A stretch of DNA of 45,582 bases from positions 1 through 45,582 of the forward strand of contig NZ_DAHUXJ010000067.1 in NCBI RefSeq assembly GCF_027307225.1. Direction: 5' to 3'. Shown here piece after piece: positions 24,685-32,709 of this stretch. Position numbers and translations under genes: made by a program. The notes under the pieces are model-generated. The model searched no databases and was not told the origin of the DNA. It was given only the letters and a program-made list of their open reading frames with translations. Origin of the DNA: Bradyrhizobium sp. (GTDB lineage: Bacteria > Pseudomonadota > Alphaproteobacteria > Rhizobiales > Xanthobacteraceae). The first letter of the stretch is position 1. Each line of letters begins with the position of its first letter.

Positions 24685-25968
24685 GTGTCCAGTTCGGGCG
24701 GCTCCGAAAGCGGAATCAGGCTCGGCCTCAAGGATAACTGGCCGCAATTTGCTCTGCTCATTCTCATCAACGCGTTCGTTGGCGGCATGGTCGGTATTGA
24801 ACGTACCGTGGTACCCTTGATCGGCATCGAAGAATTCAAAATCGGCTCAACGACGCTTGTCGTCTCCTTCATCGCGAGCTTCGGTGTGGTGAAGGCGTGC
24901 GCCAATCTGGTTTCCGGCAATCTCGGCGACGCCTGGGGACGCAAACGCGTTCTCGTTCTTGGCTGGCTCGCCGGCTTGCCGGTGCCCTTCATGATCATCT
25001 GGGCGCCAAGCTGGAAATGGGTCATCGCCGCCAACGCGCTTCTCGGTATCAATCAGGGTTTCGCCTGGTCGATGACGGTGATCATGAAAATCGATCTCGT
25101 CGGACCGAAATCGCGCGGTCTTGCCGTCGGCCTCAATGAGTTCGCCGGTTATCTCGCGGTGGGGGTGACCTCTTATCTGACGGGATATCTTGCCTTGGCG
25201 TACGGATTGCGGCCCGTGCCGATCTATCTCGGCGTTGGCTACGCAATCCTCGGCACCGTGCTCTCCGTTCTTCTGGTGCGAGATACGCGTGAGCATGTCC
25301 GGTTGGAGACGGCCGGACATGCGCGGCAGGCCTCGCCGATGAGCTTTCGCGAAATTTTTCTCCTTACTTCGTTCGGGGACCGCAATCTGTTCGCCGTGTC
25401 CCAAGCGGGGCTCGTGAACAACCTCAATGACGGCATGAGCTGGGGTATCTTCCCGTTGTTTTTCGCTTCCTTCGGTCTCGCGGTTGATCGTATCGGCATA
25501 TTGAAGGCCGTCTATCCCGCGGTCTGGAGCATTCTACAGGTTGCCACCGGCCCCTTGTCGGACCGCTGGGGACGCAAGGGCCTGATCGTTGGCGGGATGT
25601 GGGTGCAGGCGGCCGGTTTGGCCCTCACCGGAGCCACGAGTCATTTCGAGTGGTGGCTCATCGGCAGCCTGCTCCTCGGAATTGGCACCGCAATGGTCTA
25701 TCCGAGCCTGATCGCCGCCATTTCCGACGCATCGCATCCAAGCTGGCGCGCGCGCTCGCTTAGTGTGTACCGCTTCTGGCGCGATCTCGGTTATGCGATC
25801 GGCGCGCTGTCGGCGGGCCTGATCGCAGATGCATTCGGGTTTTCCGCGGCCATCATTTCGATCGGGGCGCTGACGTTCATTTCCGGCGCTATCGTTGCGG
25901 TGTTGATGCACGAACGCGCGGCGAATTCGGCTAATTCGTCTCAGAAAGCGAGTCCAACTGTAGAATAG
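24685..25968 (+). CDS. Major facilitator superfamily transporter
   Basis: 427 residues with about 12 hydrophobic segments. The MFS loop 2-3 motif appears as GNLGDAWGRKRVLVLG and its repeat in the second half as GPLSDRWGRKGLIVGG; a charged central loop separates the halves. It starts with GTG at 24685, 4 bases after the hydrolase stop, so the two are translated together. The substrate is unknown; the locus suggests sulfite, thiosulfate or another product or source of sulfur, though this is only context. Confidence 0.9.
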   Translation: MSSSGGSESGIRLGLKDNWPQFALLILINAFVGGMVGIERTVVPLIGIEEFKIGSTTLVVSFIASFGVVKACANLVSGNLGDAWGRKRVLVLGWLAGLPVPFMIIWAPSWKWVIAANALLGINQGFAWSMTVIMKIDLVGPKSRGLAVGLNEFAGYLAVGVTSYLTGYLALAYGLRPVPIYLGVGYAILGTVLSVLLVRDTREHVRLETAGHARQASPMSFREIFLLTSFGDRNLFAVSQAGLVNNLNDGMSWGIFPLFFASFGLAVDRIGILKAVYPAVWSILQVATGPLSDRWGRKGLIVGGMWVQAAGLALTGATSHFEWWLIGSLLLGIGTAMVYPSLIAAISDASHPSWRARSLSVYRFWRDLGYAIGALSAGLIADAFGFSAAIISIGALTFISGAIVAVLMHERAANSANSSQKASPTVE

Positions 25969-26333
25969 GGGGGCCGGTCGGATTGGCAAGGCCGAGCATG
26001 TCGCCGATTTATCTCGACTACAACACGGGTCGCGGACACTTATCCATCCAGGCTCGCTTCGGGATGACGGCGTAGATATTACGGTCATCCTGAGGTGTGC
26101 GCCCCTTGGCGCGCCTCGATGGATGATTGGCGCTATCGTGCCCCGGACGCAGCACAGCGCTTCAGCAGTGCGCTGCTGATCCGGGGCCCATCGTCCTTGC
26201 ATGGTCAACACGTAGGTCCCGGATCTGCGAAGCAGCGTTGCACGCTGCATCGCGTCCGGGACGCGAGAAGATTGCCCCTGACAGCTTTTGGCGCGCGGCA
26301 ACTGATTTGCCCGTCGTGCCATTGTGTCGCAGC
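25969..26333. other. Repeat-filled intergenic stretch after the MFS gene
   Basis: No gene seen. From left to right: a short unstructured part; a segment with TCATCCTGAGG and GGATGA palindromic pieces (about 26040-26125); copy B of the GTCCCGGACGC repeat (26137-26267); and half of the GATTTGCCCGTCG hairpin element (26301-26333), cut off where the REP pair before the RAYT gene begins. Long open frames on both strands here have no recognisable product. Confidence 0.6.
26137..26267. repeat. GTCCCGGACGC palindromic repeat, copy B
   Basis: CGTGCCCCGGACGC at the left and GCGTCCGGGACGCG at the right are inverted; between them GCAGTGCGCTGCTGATCCGGGGCCCATCG and GGTCCCGGATCTGCG repeat the motif. Related to copies at 3448, 34953 and 37691. 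Confidence 0.7.
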
Positions 26334-26459
26334 GCGTAGGGCGGGTTAGCCGACTCGTCCGCCGAAGCTCGCTGAGCGAAGGCGGAAGGCGTAACCCGCC
26401 GCGATGCCGAGTCGCGAAGGGTAACGGCGGATTTCGCTGTCACTAATCGCCCTGCGGTC
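26334..26459. repeat. REP pair (BIME) upstream of the RAYT gene
   Basis: GTAGGGCGGGTTAGC ... GGCGTAACCCGCC forms the first palindrome, and TAACGGCGGATTTCGCTG ... CTAATCGCCCTGCGG the second, in opposite orientation. The GTAG at the 5' foot is the tetranucleotide typical of REPs used by RAYTs; the far end has the degenerate GCAG. The downstream copy at 27025-27136 starts with the same 25 bases. Confidence 0.82.
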
Positions 26460-26487
26460 TCTCGTGAGATCTGCTATCCTGCGTCTG

Positions 26488-27018
26488 ATGCCAAATTATC
26501 GTCGCGCGTTCGTTCCCGGCGGCTGCTGGTTTTTCACGGTCAACTTGTTGGACAGGCGGCAAACCCTGCTTGTCGATCACATTGTGGCGCTGCGTGAGGC
26601 AACCGCGAAGACACTCCAAAGCCGACCGTGCATCGTCGACGCATTCGTCGTGCTGCCGGACCATCTCCATGCGCTCTGGACGCTACCGCCGGATGACTAC
26701 GACTTCTCGACCCGCTGGCGGCTTATCAAGAGTCACTTTTCGAAAGCGCTGCCAAAACGAGAGCGGATCAGCGACATTCGCGTCGCGCGCAAGGAGCGTG
26801 GCATCTGGCAAAGGCGCTTCTGGGAACACCTGATTCGCGACGAAGCCGATTACGCCCGTCATCTCGAATATTGTTATATCAATCCGCTCAAGCACGGTTT
26901 GGTTGCGAGAGTGCGAGATTGGCCGCACTCATCCTTTCATCGCGATGTGCGCGCAGGAATCGTCCCCGCCGATTGGGCAGGTGAAGCTGAACAGACCGGC
27001 GAATTCGGCGAATGGTGA
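26488..27018 (+). CDS. REP-associated tyrosine transposase (RAYT), IS200/Y1 family
   Basis: 176 residues, the usual RAYT size. The N-terminus PNYRRAFVPGGCWFFTVNL is the family signature; the HUH metal-binding motif is DHLHALW (His 59 and His 61); the nucleophile Tyr lies in the region DYARHLEYCYINPLKHGLV (122-140). These single-domain enzymes nick single-stranded REP DNA at GTAG and are domesticated relatives of IS200 transposases. The gene is framed by two REP pairs in the same orientation, the arrangement expected of a REP-RAYT unit. The ATG at 26488 gives the canonical start; a GTG at 26464 adds 8 residues. All key motifs are intact. Confidence 0.93.
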   Translation: MPNYRRAFVPGGCWFFTVNLLDRRQTLLVDHIVALREATAKTLQSRPCIVDAFVVLPDHLHALWTLPPDDYDFSTRWRLIKSHFSKALPKRERISDIRVARKERGIWQRRFWEHLIRDEADYARHLEYCYINPLKHGLVARVRDWPHSSFHRDVRAGIVPADWAGEAEQTGEFGEW

Positions 27019-27024
27019 CGATTT

Positions 27025-27136
27025 CGTAGGGCGGGTTAGCCGACTCGTCCGTCGACGCTCGATGAGCGTAACCCGCCGCGACACCGACGTCGCAGAGAGT
27101 AACGGCGGATTACGCTGTCGCTAATCCGCCCTACGG
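27025..27136. repeat. REP pair (BIME) downstream of the RAYT gene
   Basis: GTAGGGCGGGTTAGC (27026) ... GAGCGTAACCCGCC (to 27076) is the first palindrome and AACGGCGGATTACGCTG ... CTAATCCGCCCTACGG the second. Both outer feet read GTAG on their own strand. It begins 7 bases after the RAYT stop. Confidence 0.85.
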
Positions 27137-27177
27137 ACTCTGCGGACTCATTTTTGCTTGACACAATTTCGCGCGCC

Positions 27178-27600
27178 TCCACTGATTTGCCCGTCGCGTT
27201 AATCTGTCGCAGGCAATTCTGCTTGTGACGTCGGGCAAATCAGAAGCATTTTCCGCGCATCCCGTGCCCACCATGAGGGACGTATCGCGATCGTCACGGA
27301 CGTTGGGCGCGGGAGGCGATGGCCGCAGGTAGCGCACCAGACGAAAGCGCCGCTCGCGGACGACAAAGCCGCGTGGTCTTGACGCCTCGACGCTGGCGTC
27401 AACCCGGCGACAACGCTTACGCGTTGCGCCGGGGATGGTGACAAGAAAGCCCGATCGCCAGAGAGAGCGCGGAATAAGTCGTAAAGCCATTGCGCAGGGA
27501 ATGCCGGATCGTTTCGGCGAACCTGTGGTGGCTTACTCGTGTGCTTTCTACTTTTGCGCACGAGGCTGCGGGCGAGCCAAACGCCCGGCATTCCCTGCTC
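27178..27600. repeat. Composite 423-bp repeat, copy 1
   Basis: One end is the hairpin GATTTGCCCG ... CGGGCAAATC (27184-27241). The other is the hairpin GCAGGGAATGCCGG ... CCGGCATTCCCTGC (27494-27599). Between them are shared stretches such as TTTTCCGCGCATCCC, TGAGGGACGTATCGCGATCGTCAC and a Thr/Arg-type GC-rich segment. The reverse complement of 34501-34921 aligns along the whole length at nearly the same size (421 bp). No intact reading frame is shared by the copies, so it is a non-coding element or the remains of one. Confidence 0.8.
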
Positions 27601-27866
27601 CCTCTGCTTTGGAGGGACAACGACCGGCTCAAAGCTCGGGCGAAGTCGCGAGAACGCGGAGTCATGGCTGATGAAGGGGCGATTCTCTAAACCTTTGGGG
27701 CCAGGTCCGGCAGGCGAGAAAAATTGCTTCATTTCCTTGTCATTTCGGCCCTTTGGGGCTAGAACCCCGCCACGTTCGCAGCCCCCGCACCCCTGGAGGC
27801 TTGCTGTGGACATGAAACGGGCCGCGCTGCGGCCTTTAACTTTTTAGAAAACAAGGACTTAAGCCG
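27601..27866. other. Leader region of rplY with a hairpin and an 11-codon ORF
   Basis: After the composite repeat comes about 170 bases without visible signals, then GGAGG at 27795. A short ORF, ATG at 27812 to TAG at 27847, would encode MKRAALRPLTF. Its middle is a hairpin (GGCCGC 27820-27825, GCT loop, GCGGCC 27829-27834) followed by TTTAACTTTTTAG, a terminator-like form ending 20 bases before the rplY start. It may be an attenuator or the terminator of an upstream transcript; the ORF may be chance. Confidence 0.5.
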
Positions 27867-28616
27867 ATGGCGACCGTCAAGGAATTGAAGGCGACCGCGC
27901 GTCCGCAGAGCGGCAAGGGGGCCGCCCGGGCAGAGCGTCGCGCCGGGAGAGTGCCCGGAGTGATCTATGGCAACAACCAGCCCCCCCTGACCATCTCGGT
28001 CGACGACCGCGAACTGCGTCAGCGTATCCTGGCGGGACGGTTCCTGACCACGATTTACGACATCGATCTGGAGGGCAAGAAGCACCGCGTGATTCCGCGC
28101 GACTTCCATCTCGATCCGGTGCGGGATTTCCCGCTGCATGTCGATTTCATGCGGCTTGGCGAAGGCGCGACCATCCGCGTCAGCATTCCGCTTCACATCG
28201 TGAAGGCCGAAGCTTCGCCGGGCGTTAAGCGCGGCGGCACGGTCAACATCGTGACCCACGCCATCGATCTGGAATGCTCGGTCGACAACATCCCGCCATT
28301 CATCGAGGCCGACGTTGGCGCTCTCGAGATCAGCTACTCGCTCCATCTGTCTGACATCAAGCTGCCGGCTGGCGTGAAGTCGCTGACGCGCGAGGATGCC
28401 ACGCTGGTCACCATCGTGCCGCCGTCCGGCTACGCCGAAGAAATGAAGGCGGCTGCGGCCGCCGCGGCGGCTGGTACCGCCGCCGCCGCTGCTACGCCTG
28501 CGGCTGGTGCGGCTCCTGCGGCTGGCGCTGCCGCGCCCGCTGCTCCCGCGGCCGGTGCTGCGGCTCCGGCGGCTGGCGCCAAGGCTCCGGCCGGTGGCGG
28601 AGACAAGAAGAAGTAA
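27867..28616 (+). CDS. rplY: 50S ribosomal protein L25/general stress protein Ctc
   Basis: 249 residues of the long L25 (TL5/CTC) type that binds 5S rRNA. The N-terminal L25 domain runs about 1-95 (ELKATARPQSGKGAARAERRAGRVPGVIYG, RDFHLDPVRDFPLHVDFMRL), the C-terminal beta domain about 100-190, and residues 195-249 form a low-complexity Ala/Pro/Gly tail ending in Lys residues. The tail is made of GCN-rich repeats prone to length change. A terminator-like hairpin lies in the leader. pth follows 21 bases after the stop, the usual gene order. Confidence 0.97.
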   Translation: MATVKELKATARPQSGKGAARAERRAGRVPGVIYGNNQPPLTISVDDRELRQRILAGRFLTTIYDIDLEGKKHRVIPRDFHLDPVRDFPLHVDFMRLGEGATIRVSIPLHIVKAEASPGVKRGGTVNIVTHAIDLECSVDNIPPFIEADVGALEISYSLHLSDIKLPAGVKSLTREDATLVTIVPPSGYAEEMKAAAAAAAAGTAAAAATPAAGAAPAAGAAAPAAPAAGAAAPAAGAKAPAGGGDKKK

Positions 28617-28637
28617 GAGGAGACGGGATGCCGCGCC

Positions 28638-29258
28638 ATGCGCCTCTTTGTTGGTCTCGGCAATCCCGGTCCTGAGTACGAATTGACGCGACATAATCTT
28701 GGGTTCGTTGTCTTGCAGCAGGTAGCGAAGCGCTGTGGCTTCCCGCCATGGCGCTCCGCTTATCAGGGCGAATTTTCTGTGGGATCTATAGCCGGCGAAC
28801 AAATCGCCCTGCTTAGACCACTCACTTACATGAATGACTCCGGGCGCGCTGTTCAAGCGGCATCGAGCTTTCTTAAAATCGATCCCGCTGTAATTACGGT
28901 ATTCCACGATGAAATCGAACTTCCCGCCGGAAAGGTACGGGTCAAGATTGGCGGCGGAAATGCAGGGCACAACGGATTGCGGTCAATCTCTGAATGTCTT
29001 GGAAATGAATTTTGGCGTGTGCGTCTGGGTGTTGGTCATCCTGGCGACAAAAGATTGGTAGAAAGATTTGTACTAAGACAGTTTCCGAAAGTTGAGTGGC
29101 CGTGGGTTAGAGCGCTCGTCGAGACTGTTGCGGACAATATTCAGTTTCTCTTGATGAACGTGTCGGAATTCCAAAATAAGACTCATCTTGAAATGGAGCG
29201 CAGGGGATTTGGCACCAACGCGCCTTATTGGGATCGTCTTCACAGGCCGCATGAATAG
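28638..29258 (+). CDS. pth: Peptidyl-tRNA hydrolase, with atypical base composition
   Basis: 206 residues. Pth releases peptides from peptidyl-tRNA dropped by ribosomes. Catalytic residues are present: Asn 10 (GLGNPGPEY), His 20 (TRHNLGF), Asn 68 (TYMNDSGRAV), Asp 93 (FHDEIELP), and GGGNAGHNGLRSI. In sampled lines GC is about 47 percent, against 60-63 in rplY and ychF on either side, with AT-ending codons. The C-terminal third is also unusual in sequence. This points to replacement of the native gene by a foreign version at the same place, leaving the rplY - pth - ychF order intact. Confidence 0.95.
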   Translation: MRLFVGLGNPGPEYELTRHNLGFVVLQQVAKRCGFPPWRSAYQGEFSVGSIAGEQIALLRPLTYMNDSGRAVQAASSFLKIDPAVITVFHDEIELPAGKVRVKIGGGNAGHNGLRSISECLGNEFWRVRLGVGHPGDKRLVERFVLRQFPKVEWPWVRALVETVADNIQFLLMNVSEFQNKTHLEMERRGFGTNAPYWDRLHRPHE

Positions 29259-29272
29259 GAACGGACGCGCAC

Positions 29273-30370
29273 GTGGGATTTAAATGCGGTATCGTCGGGC
29301 TGCCCAATGTCGGCAAGTCGACGCTGTTCAATGCACTGACCGAGACGGCGGCGGCGCAGGCGGCCAACTATCCGTTCTGCACCATCGAGCCGAATGTCGG
29401 CGAAGTCGCGGTGCCGGATCTGCGGCTCGACAGACTGTCGGATATCGCCAAATCCGCGCAGATCATTCCGACGCGGCTGACCTTCGTTGACATCGCCGGC
29501 CTTGTGCGCGGCGCCTCGCAGGGCGAGGGCCTCGGCAACCAGTTTCTTGCCAACATTCGTGAAACCGAAGCGATTGCGCATGTCGTGCGCTGCTTCGAGG
29601 ATTCCGACATCACCCATGTCGAAGGCAAGATCGCGCCGCTGGCCGATATCGACACCATCGAGACCGAGCTGATGCTGGCCGATCTCGACAGCCTGGAGAA
29701 GCGCGTCGATAGCCTCGCCAAGAAGGCGAAAGGAAACGACAAGGACTCCAGGGAACAACTCGATCTCGTCAATCGCGCGCTGGTGCTATTGCGCGATGGC
29801 AAGCCGGCGCGGTTGCTCGAGCGCAAGTCGGAAGAGGAGCGGGCCTTCGATATGCTCGGTCTGTTGACGTCAAAGCCCGTGCTCTACGTCTGCAACGTCG
29901 AGGAAGGATCGGCGAAAGACGGCAACAACTTCTCGAAACAGGTTTTCGAGCGCGCGAAACAGGAAGGCGCCGTAGCCGTCGTGATCTCCGCCAAGATCGA
30001 GTCCGAGATCGCGACCTTGTCGCGCGAGGAGCGCAAGGATTTCCTCGACACGCTGGGCCTCGAGGAGGCCGGTCTCGACCGGCTGATCCGCGCCGGCTAT
30101 CAGCTGCTCGATCTCATTACCTATTTCACCGCGGGTCCGAAGGAAGCGCGTGCCTGGACCATCCATCGCGGCACCAAGGCGCCCGCGGCCGCTGGCGTCA
30201 TTCACACCGATTTCGAAAAGGGATTCATCCGCGCCGAAACCATCGCCTATGCCGACTATGTCGCGCTGGGCGGCGAGGCCGGCGCCCGCGATGCCGGAAA
30301 ACTGCGTCTGGAAGGCAAGGACTATGTCGTCGCCGACGGCGACGTGATGCATTTCAGGTTCAACAACTGA
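29273..30370 (+). CDS. ychF: Redox-regulated ATPase/GTPase YchF (Obg family)
   Basis: 365 residues. P-loop GLPNVGKST (9-17), G3 DIAGLVRGASQGEGLGNQFL, a coiled-coil insertion (about 125-200) and a C-terminal TGS domain ending in DYVVADGDVMHFRFNN. YchF binds the ribosome and hydrolyses ATP in preference to GTP in the homologues studied. Starts with GTG at 29273; AGGAA lies 12 bases before, somewhat far. Last gene of the rplY - pth - ychF unit, and back to high GC. Confidence 0.96.
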   Translation: MGFKCGIVGLPNVGKSTLFNALTETAAAQAANYPFCTIEPNVGEVAVPDLRLDRLSDIAKSAQIIPTRLTFVDIAGLVRGASQGEGLGNQFLANIRETEAIAHVVRCFEDSDITHVEGKIAPLADIDTIETELMLADLDSLEKRVDSLAKKAKGNDKDSREQLDLVNRALVLLRDGKPARLLERKSEEERAFDMLGLLTSKPVLYVCNVEEGSAKDGNNFSKQVFERAKQEGAVAVVISAKIESEIATLSREERKDFLDTLGLEEAGLDRLIRAGYQLLDLITYFTAGPKEARAWTIHRGTKAPAAAGVIHTDFEKGFIRAETIAYADYVALGGEAGARDAGKLRLEGKDYVVADGDVMHFRFNN

Positions 30371-30410
30371 GATTGTGGAACGATCGCCTTGCCGCCGATC
30401 CGCGCCGTAA

Positions 30411-30704
30411 TTAGTGTCCCGCGCCTTGATCGCGAATCGCGCCGAGATGCTCGTTGATGCGGAATACGATCAGCACGAATTCCGCCACGATGCGCGAGAA
30501 GATGATGCCGACGATGACGCTGGCGATCGAAGCCAGTAACTGGATGAAACCTCCGAACGGGCTGATCGCCATCGAGGCCAGACCGGAGAAAATGCCGGAG
30601 ATGCCAAACAGACAGATGAGTGCAATGACGAGCCAGTAAAATGTCTTGATGATGGTGGGCGTGATAAAACGGTCCCACTGAAACAGATCCTGAAAATCGA
30701 ACAT
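30411..30704 (-). CDS. DUF4282 membrane protein
   Basis: 97 residues. Starts FDFQDLFQWDRFITP, typical of DUF4282, followed by two hydrophobic segments (TFYWLVIALICLFGISGIFSGL and FIQLLASIASVIVGIIFSRIVAEFVLIVF) and a short cytoplasmic tail. Probably a small inner membrane protein of unknown role. It converges on ychF with 40 bases between them; no partner is evident. Confidence 0.85.
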   Translation of the reverse strand: MFDFQDLFQWDRFITPTIIKTFYWLVIALICLFGISGIFSGLASMAISPFGGFIQLLASIASVIVGIIFSRIVAEFVLIVFRINEHLGAIRDQGAGH

Positions 30705-30861
30705 CGGTTTAGCTCCGGCAGATCGAAATGATTCGCGCGATCCGTCTCTTTGAATAAATGGCTAGCTCCGAATGCAGGTTCGGGCAAGTCGAAGGCGAGC
30801 TATGCGCGTGGATTGGGTTGAGATTGCCGTAAAGTGCGGCCACAATCGGGCTTCCCGCTAA

Positions 30862-31344
30862 ATGTCCCCCGCTATGAACAGACTGTTTTTCGAAGACTTT
30901 AAGCTCGGCCATTTAGGCCGTTTCGGTTCGCGTCGCGTCAGCGCCGAGGAAATTCGCGAATTCGCTGCCGAGTTCGACCCGCAGCCGATGCACCTCGACG
31001 AGGCAGCAGCGTCGCGTTCGCTGTTGAAAGGTCTTGCCGGCTCCGGCTGGCATCTTTGCTCGATCATCATGCGGATGATGTTCGACGGCTTTATCGGCCG
31101 CACCGCATCGCTGGGCTCGCCCGGCGTCAACGAATTGCGGTGGCTGGCGCCGTTCCGGCCCGGTGACGACATCGTGCTCGATGTCGAGGTGACGGAAGCG
31201 CGCGTTTCGCGCAGCCGGCCGGCGACCGGCATCGTCATGTTCAAGACGGTCGCGAGCAATGCCTCGGGACAAGCATTGTGCGAGATGACATCGCCAATCA
31301 TCGTCGAGCGGCGCGGCGAAGCCGTGTCCGGGAAGGTTGGCTGA
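30862..31344 (+). CDS. MaoC-like hydratase, first of a pair
   Basis: 160 residues, single hotdog of the (R)-specific enoyl-CoA hydratase type. The hydratase 2 motif is visible as EFAAEFDPQPMHLDEAAA (Asp 37 and His 42) followed by GLAGSGWHLCSIIMRM. It starts with ATG at 30862 (a second ATG at 30874 is possible). Its stop overlaps the ATG of the next MaoC gene by one base (TGATG at 31342-31346), so the two are coupled and may form a heterodimer, as MaoC pairs often do. Substrate unknown. Confidence 0.9.
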   Translation: MSPAMNRLFFEDFKLGHLGRFGSRRVSAEEIREFAAEFDPQPMHLDEAAASRSLLKGLAGSGWHLCSIIMRMMFDGFIGRTASLGSPGVNELRWLAPFRPGDDIVLDVEVTEARVSRSRPATGIVMFKTVASNASGQALCEMTSPIIVERRGEAVSGKVG

Positions 31345-31826
31345 TGAATTTCTTCGAAGACATTGGCGTTGGCCAGCGGCGCGAAATCGGTTCGTTCACG
31401 TTCACGGTCGAAGCGATCAAGAAATTCGCGGCCAAGTTCGATCCGCAGCGCTTTCACCTCTCCGAAGAGGAGGGCCGTAATTCGCTGTTCGGCGGCCTGG
31501 CCGCCTCGGGATGGCATGTCGGATCGGCCTGCATGAAATTGCTGATCGCAGATAGCCAGCGTCGGGCCGGCGAAGCCACCGCCCGCGGCGAGGAGGTCGC
31601 GGTCTGGGGGCCTTCCCCGGGCTTTCGCGAACTGCGCTGGATCAAACCGGTGCTGGCCGGCGACACGATCAGCTTCGCCAGCGAGGTTGAGGCGCTGCGC
31701 ACCTCCGCGAGCCGCCCGGAATGGGGAATCCTCGAAGCTCGCAACAGCGGAACCAACCAGCGCGGCGAACTCGTTTTTTCGCTGCTGGCGATCGCGTTCG
31801 TGCCGCGTCGGAACAAGAGCATCTGA
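31344..31826 (+). CDS. MaoC-like hydratase, second of a pair
   Basis: 160 residues, same fold and length as its upstream neighbour but clearly diverged. It keeps KFAAKFDPQRFHLSEEEG and GLAASGWHVGSACMKL. The hydratase motif is weaker after the His, so one subunit of a heteromer could be structural. The C-terminal part has RELRWIKPVLAGDTI like the partner's NELRWLAPFRPGDDI, evidence of tandem duplication. Translationally coupled to the first gene. Confidence 0.9.
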   Translation: MNFFEDIGVGQRREIGSFTFTVEAIKKFAAKFDPQRFHLSEEEGRNSLFGGLAASGWHVGSACMKLLIADSQRRAGEATARGEEVAVWGPSPGFRELRWIKPVLAGDTISFASEVEALRTSASRPEWGILEARNSGTNQRGELVFSLLAIAFVPRRNKSI

Positions 31827-31906
31827 AAAAGGCTGAAACCAAATCCCCGCTAACGCATTTTGAACCAGTGCCTGTCAAACAACGGGCGGGATTTGAGGGG
31901 TAAGCC

Positions 31907-32050
31907 ATGGCCGATCGCCGCGGACTGAAATTATTGGGCTTTATCTTTGCGACGGTGACGATCGCCGTGATGTTCACCACGACGATGGTGGTGAAAGGCT
32001 ACGCCGAGGGGGCCTATTCGCTCGAGACCGAGCAGGTCGCGGCCCGATAG
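31907..32050 (+). CDS. Small membrane protein of unknown function (47 residues)
   Basis: ATG after GAGGGGTAAGCC, so an SD is present. The product begins MADRRGLKLLG, continues with one hydrophobic helix (FIFATVTIAVMFTTTMVVKG) and ends in EQVAAR. The basic start and single helix suggest a small inner membrane protein with the N-terminus inside. It lies 80 bases after the second MaoC gene on the same strand. Too short for most gene finders; support is the SD, the tidy topology and codon usage in keeping with neighbours. Confidence 0.6.
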   Translation: MADRRGLKLLGFIFATVTIAVMFTTTMVVKGYAEGAYSLETEQVAAR

Positions 32051-32147
32051 GTCGGGCTCCGCTAACCATGCCTGCTGAAAGCGCGCACGCCGTGCCGGCT
32101 TCGAGCCTGACCGCAGGGGCCGGGCTCGAAGTTTCGTATCCGACGAA

Positions 32148-32561
32148 TCAGCTGTGCCGCAGTCCGTCCGCGGTGCGCTTCCACTGCGCGACGTTGTCGG
32201 CGATCATGCGGGTCGATTTCATCGCCGCCTGGCTGAGTTGGGCGTAACCCGAAATCTCGCGCTGAACGCGCTGCCCTTCGGCATGCAGCAGGTCGCGCAG
32301 CGCCTCGAGCTCCGAAATCAGGTTCTCGATTTCCGCAAGCGACGTGCCTGCCACCCGCTGGATCAGCGAGTTGACGCTGTTAACGGTGGTCTCGGCGGTC
32401 TGATCGAGCGCCACCTCGGCGCCTCCGGCCGGTGTTGGACGACGCAGGTACGCAACGTCGTTGCGGACAAAGTCACGGATGCCGGCCTCGACCTCGGAGG
32501 CTGCGACCGAGTCCTTGTCCTCGTCGATCGACTCAATCTTTTCAGAACGAATGGCGTTCAT
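32148..32561 (-). CDS. Conserved hypothetical protein with helical bundle
   Basis: 137 residues, cytosolic, acidic N-terminus (EKIESIDEDKDSVAASEVEAGI) and a long helical C-terminus (SLAEIENLISELEALRDLLHAEGQRVQREISGYAQLSQAAMKSTRMI) with heptad character. Codon usage is native. No family assigned; phasin-like or surface-associated helical proteins have a comparable look, but no motif supports that. It lies just downstream of the exported barrel-like gene on the same strand, 148 bases away. Confidence 0.75.
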   Translation of the reverse strand: MNAIRSEKIESIDEDKDSVAASEVEAGIRDFVRNDVAYLRRPTPAGGAEVALDQTAETTVNSVNSLIQRVAGTSLAEIENLISELEALRDLLHAEGQRVQREISGYAQLSQAAMKSTRMIADNVAQWKRTADGLRHS

Positions 32562-32709
32562 CGGCTGCTTCCCTGTTTCGCGTTGATCGCGGCCGCGGGT
32601 GTCCCCCGCACATCGATGTTGACAGGGGCATCAGGGCTTCCGATTTTGACCGCATCGCGGCCAATATGCGGCAATGAAGGTGCTTTCGCTGGACCAGTCG
32701 GTGGCCGCT

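Noticed and set aside
26281..27245. CRISPR array suspected from repeated GGCGGGTTAGC blocks
   Set aside because: The blocks are palindromic REP pairs around a RAYT gene, with no regular spacers or cas genes.
27199..27813. Long minus-strand open frame of about 200 codons
   Set aside because: It runs across the composite repeat and the rplY leader; the translated pieces recur in the other repeat copy in a broken form, so it is a product of GC-rich non-coding DNA.
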